This document shows positions 61,079-64,000 of a stretch of 64,000 nt of DNA, piece after piece (position 1 is the first letter of the stretch; each line of letters opens with the position of its first letter). The translations under genes and the position numbers were made by a program. This stretch comes from an uncultured Clostridia bacterium (GTDB lineage: Bacteria; Bacillota; Clostridia; Christensenellales; Borkfalkiaceae), in assembly GCA_944338165.1 (NCBI GenBank), contig CALVLN010000003.1:62001-126000 (forward strand). Reading direction: 5' to 3'. Below the pieces are notes generated by a model that did no database searches, was not told where the DNA came from, and saw nothing but the letters and a program-made list of their open reading frames with translations.

Positions 61079-62131
61079 TCAGCCGCGCGGCTCAAATTTG
61101 ACGCCGTTCAGGTCGATGCGGAACGAATCGTCAAACCCGGAATAATTTCTGCGGAATGCTTCTACGCCGCGGCTGACCGCCGCGGAGATCTTCTGCCCGA
61201 ACGTTTCCGCAATGCTTCTCAGCGCCGATTCAAACTCGTATGTCGAATTTGCAAACCCGGAGCTCGAGTACTCCGCATTCACCTCAATGGTCCCCTTGAC
61301 GCGAATGGTGCCGAACGCAAGCTCGGCGCCCAGATACCCGGGCATCGCATACCCGTATCCCCAGCGTTCGCCGCTGATGCGGTGAAGCTCATCGTTGATC
61401 ATGGAACAAAACTTCCATTCCGACCCCTTGGGCCGCGTGTCTCCGTATTCCATTGAACTTCCTCCTTTCAAACATGATTCCTCCGCCGATGTGCCGCTCT
61501 CCGCAGCGCCGCCGCTCAAACCGCGCGTAAACGCCCCTTCAAAGGGGGATCCGCCCTTGAAAACGCGGACGACGGCGAAAACAAACGCCGCCAGGCCGAG
61601 CAATACGGGCAAACCGACGACAAAAAACTCGCCCCACAAGCCGCCCAGATAGCCGCAGCCGACGCAGATCGCATAGGAAATAGCCGCGGAAATGAGCCCG
61701 AGGAAGGGATACCATTCGTCGTCCCAGAAATTATCCGCCGCCGTATAAAAGAAATGGAAGGAAAGCGACCCCATCAGCAACCAGCAGCTGCCGAACGCCA
61801 CGATCCAGGGGGATTCACGCAAAACTTCCGCCCCCGTCCCCAAGCACAGCAGCGTGCCGATCCCGGCGAAGATGAGCACGAATGCTCCGCCGATGATCAC
61901 GAGGATCCAGCGCACGAGCCCGATGAGGCGGCTTTCTTTTTCCCCCAGCATGCGAAACGCGATGAAAAAGAAGATCTGCGCAAGCAGCGAGATACCGCCC
62001 ATAACGGCGCCCGTGATATAGTTGCTCGGGCCGGACTGCGGCGCAAAACAGGCCATCAGTGCGATCATGCCTCCGACCGAAAGCACGATCGTGACGATGA
62101 GCCCTATCTTTTTGTTCTCAAAGATCTCCAT
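61079..62131 (-). CDS. Hypothetical multi-helix membrane protein
   Basis: A 350-residue protein. The first 195 residues hold about six helices, e.g. IGLIVTIVLSVGGMIALMACF and FFFIAFRMLGEKES-flanked segments. A Gly/Ser-rich linker with few hydrophobic residues follows, and then a soluble C-terminal domain (residues about 230-350: EWKFCSMINDELHRISGERW, GTIRVKGTIEVNAEYSSSG). I do not recognise a family. It has its own promoter and stands alone. Confidence 0.75.
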   Translation of the reverse strand: MEIFENKKIGLIVTIVLSVGGMIALMACFAPQSGPSNYITGAVMGGISLLAQIFFFIAFRMLGEKESRLIGLVRWILVIIGGAFVLIFAGIGTLLCLGTGAEVLRESPWIVAFGSCWLLMGSLSFHFFYTAADNFWDDEWYPFLGLISAAISYAICVGCGYLGGLWGEFFVVGLPVLLGLAAFVFAVVRVFKGGSPFEGAFTRGLSGGAAESGTSAEESCLKGGSSMEYGDTRPKGSEWKFCSMINDELHRISGERWGYGYAMPGYLGAELAFGTIRVKGTIEVNAEYSSSGFANSTYEFESALRSIAETFGQKISAAVSRGVEAFRRNYSGFDDSFRIDLNGVKFEPRG

Positions 62132-62192
62132 AAGATCATTCCTCTCGGGTATGAGTTTTTCGACGTGTCATTTTATCGTACACATCGTATTC

Positions 62193-62221
62193 ATTTTATC
62201 AAAATTTATTGCAGCCGTCAA
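62193..62221 (-). promoter_or_regulatory. Promoter of the hypothetical membrane protein
   Basis: Minus-strand TTGACG (62216-62221), a 17-bp spacer and TAAAAT (62193-62198). Confidence 0.8.
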
Positions 62222-62251
62222 GTAAATTGAATGAAGTTTCCGTACGATTTA

Positions 62252-62283
62252 TGAAAAAAATCCCCCGCACGTCCGCGGGGGAA
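62252..62283 (-). terminator. Terminator after the Big_2-like surface protein
   Basis: Minus-strand CCCCCGCGG/GCGGGGG stem followed by ATTTTTTT. Confidence 0.88.
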
Positions 62284-62288
62284 ATGAT

Positions 62289-64000
62289 TCAGATCGTCTG
62301 CCGTGCGACCCAGGAATAGGCGGAGTTGTCGGCAATGTCGGCACGCTGCCGTTCGGGGCTCAGCGCGCAGTCTGCGTCGTAGAGCATAAAGCGGAACGGC
62401 TCTGCCCCCGCCGAAAGATAGATGAGGTTGACGCGGCTGCCGAGCATGGAGAGCGGCACCTCAAACGTCGTCAGCGGATAGAACGCCTGGGAGACGCCGG
62501 AAAGGTCCAGATAGCTGTAATTCTTTCCGCCGCCGTAGAACGCGACGGCGCCGTTGACGTATTTCTCCCCTTCCAGCATATACGTAAGTTTTTCCGCGTT
62601 CTCGCCGTTGTAGTTGCCGATGAGCTCGGCGACGTCAAGGTTGAGCCCCACCGTATCCAGGATATCCGAAGAGCCCGTGATGAGCGTATCGCTGTTGACG
62701 GAATCCACCTGTTTCCAGTCGTAAAAACGCACCTCGCCCCGCATGCGGATGACTGCGGGATAACTCGTCCCGGCAATGCCCTGCCAGCCCAGCTTGGAGC
62801 AGAAGCTGTATGCATCGCTGTAATCGAACCGATACAGGCACAGCCCCGCAAAATTCGACTCGAACCCGATGCAGAAGAGCCCCGCGCCCGAAAAGACGCT
62901 GTTTTCCAGCGTGAGATCGGTCATGACGTAATTTTGATAGAATTCCTCATCCCGCTCGTCGTGCAGAAGATACTCGCTGCCGTCCGCACGGCGGAGATAC
63001 GGGCCCGCTTCGTCGTAGAGATAGCGGCGTTCGGGATTGGTGGGAAGATCCTTGTTCGCATCGACGCGGGTGATATCCGCCTCGTCAAACGGCGTGCGCA
63101 GGACCTGATTGCTGCCGATCTTGAGGATGAATTCGCGGCCGTTGGTCAGGATGCAGTTGCCGATATAGCCGTTGATGCGGTACTGCTCGGGTGCGGCGTC
63201 CACGCGCGCCGTGCTTTCCGCAGGAGAGCCGAACATGCGGATGCACGTCCTGCCGTTGTTGACGCGGCTGTACGTGAGGGAACAATCGTCCCCCACGATC
63301 TCCAGCACGGTGCCGCAGTTGTCGAGGTTGGTGAGATCCGCCTGCCCTTCCCCGTTGAGGATGGAGCTGTCGGAACAGCCCTTGAGCTCGACGTTGGTGA
63401 GCGAGATCCCCGCCTCCCTGACGAGGAAGACGATGTTATCCTGCGCTTTGACCGCGGCGTTCTGCGGGCTTGCGTTGCTGTAATGCAGGCGCACCAGATC
63501 GAGCGGGCCGTTGAAGGGCGCAACACCGAAATTTTTGCGCGCCGAAACGGTGATATGCTGCGCGTCGATAAAATGGCCGTTCCCGTAGAGGTCGGCGGTA
63601 AATTCCACGCAATAGCGGATGACCGCATCCTCTTCATGCCCGAGGTTGGAATAATAGAGATGCGGCGCCGTCGTCTTCATCTCCGTGACGCAATCTTCGA
63701 TGTAATCGCGGTAACCGCCGTCCGGGAAATTGGCGCTGCTCGCGAGCAGCGGCGCAAGGAAGATATCCTGCGTGAGCACGGCAGTCCAGCGGTTGCGGGA
63801 CGCCGTCATGAGCTGTTCGTACGTGGATACGTTCACGCCGGATACGACGCGGAAGGTAAACGAAGCGCGCACGCTTTCGCCGAGCAATTGGTTATAGGCG
63901 CTCTCCGCCGTCAGCGTGACCTCGCCCGTCTTGCCGCCGAACGCGAACGCACCCCCTTCCACCCGCGCGATCTCAGGGTCGGAAGACGTCCAGACGACCT
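62289..64000 (-). CDS. Large surface protein with a Big_2-like domain and probable beta-helix (partial)
   Basis: The frame is open from the window end, giving about 570 residues of a C-terminus. The first visible residues, WTSSDPEIARVEGGAF then GGKTGEVTLTAESA, are the end of a bacterial Ig-like (Big_2) repeat. Thereafter come many short, Asn/Gly-rich strands (SLTNVELKGCSDSSILNGEG, LTLENSVFSGAGLFCIGFES), suggesting a right-handed parallel beta-helix as in NosD or pectate-lyase-like proteins. No sortase signal or membrane anchor closes it. It is probably a secreted or surface adhesin or glycan-active protein; the N-terminus is outside the window. Confidence 0.75.
   Translation of the reverse strand, partial: VVWTSSDPEIARVEGGAFAFGGKTGEVTLTAESAYNQLLGESVRASFTFRVVSGVNVSTYEQLMTASRNRWTAVLTQDIFLAPLLASSANFPDGGYRDYIEDCVTEMKTTAPHLYYSNLGHEEDAVIRYCVEFTADLYGNGHFIDAQHITVSARKNFGVAPFNGPLDLVRLHYSNASPQNAAVKAQDNIVFLVREAGISLTNVELKGCSDSSILNGEGQADLTNLDNCGTVLEIVGDDCSLTYSRVNNGRTCIRMFGSPAESTARVDAAPEQYRINGYIGNCILTNGREFILKIGSNQVLRTPFDEADITRVDANKDLPTNPERRYLYDEAGPYLRRADGSEYLLHDERDEEFYQNYVMTDLTLENSVFSGAGLFCIGFESNFAGLCLYRFDYSDAYSFCSKLGWQGIAGTSYPAVIRMRGEVRFYDWKQVDSVNSDTLITGSSDILDTVGLNLDVAELIGNYNGENAEKLTYMLEGEKYVNGAVAFYGGGKNYSYLDLSGVSQAFYPLTTFEVPLSMLGSRVNLIYLSAGAEPFRFMLYDADCALSPERQRADIADNSAYSWVARQTI

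Overview
The window is a gene-dense stretch of chromosome from an uncultured-type anaerobic Firmicute of the class Clostridia, most likely near the Christensenellales/Borkfalkia-like groups. That placement is an inference from gene content and order. The DNA is GC-rich to the eye, yet the regulatory style is classic Firmicute: AGGAGG ribosome sites, TTGACA-17-TATAAT promoters, a T-box before thrS, an L20-type leader with a non-AUG start for infC, and NrdR boxes before an oxygen-sensitive class III ribonucleotide reductase (nrdDG). Sporulation-linked sigH and a ytxC-like gene suggest a spore-forming ancestry. I see no phage, insertion sequence, CRISPR array or toxin-antitoxin cassette. This is core genome with a few odd islands.

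Layout. 1-5.2 kb: Ktr-type potassium uptake (ktrA cut by the window edge, ktrB), two CobW-type metal GTPases (one with a His-rich repeat array, one apparently fused to a YcgQ/DUF1980-like domain), and an M29 aminopeptidase. 5.3-8.2 kb: nrdG-nrdD. 8.2-18.3 kb: HD-domain protein, pfkB, pfkA, dnaE, whiA, PHP phosphoesterase, murB and a secreted binding-protein-like gene; this is the clostridial murB-whiA-dnaE-pfkA neighbourhood without rapZ/yvcK. 18.4-25.7 kb: proA, yebC, a TrmH-family methyltransferase, infC-rpmI-rplT, thrS with its T-box, and ytxC-like. 25.8-32 kb: leuS, then an ATP-grasp gene, hom, coaX and an ECF S-component.

32-37.6 kb: a tiny Cys-rich membrane protein, a NUDIX hydrolase, an unknown gene, a His-less HPr-like protein, DUF4364, a TSCPD protein, sdaA, six tRNAs in one unit (Gly, Arg, His, Gln, Lys, Lys) and a DUF6506 gene. 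37.7-40.8 kb: a GntR-ABC transporter cassette behind a triple 9-bp repeat, then a 197-bp-period duplication made from the 3' end of tRNA-Leu plus its terminator, then tRNA-Leu and tRNA-Val. 40.9-46.5 kb: mrnC-rlmB-sigH-dnaX-ebfC-recR-gpsA. 46.7-48.7 kb: a cation/proton antiporter and a nitroreductase. 48.7-54.5 kb: glpK, a shortened glmU-like acetyltransferase, glmM and glmS, i.e. amino-sugar supply for the wall. 54.5-64 kb: DUF2207 and LemA, a macrodomain ADP-ribosyl hydrolase coupled to an aconitase-like hydratase, a possibly leaderless PH-domain membrane protein, an unknown membrane protein, and a large surface protein with a Big_2-like domain cut by the window edge.

The most unexplained signal is a dispersed 19-bp palindrome (core TATTATGTC-N-GACATAATA followed by CTHTG). 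Five of its six copies lie 0-49 nt past the stop codon of a minus-strand gene, all in one orientation, and the sixth lies inside glmS. Other points worth checking are the shortened GlmU, the CobW fusion, the tRNA-Leu tail duplication and the His-less HPr.
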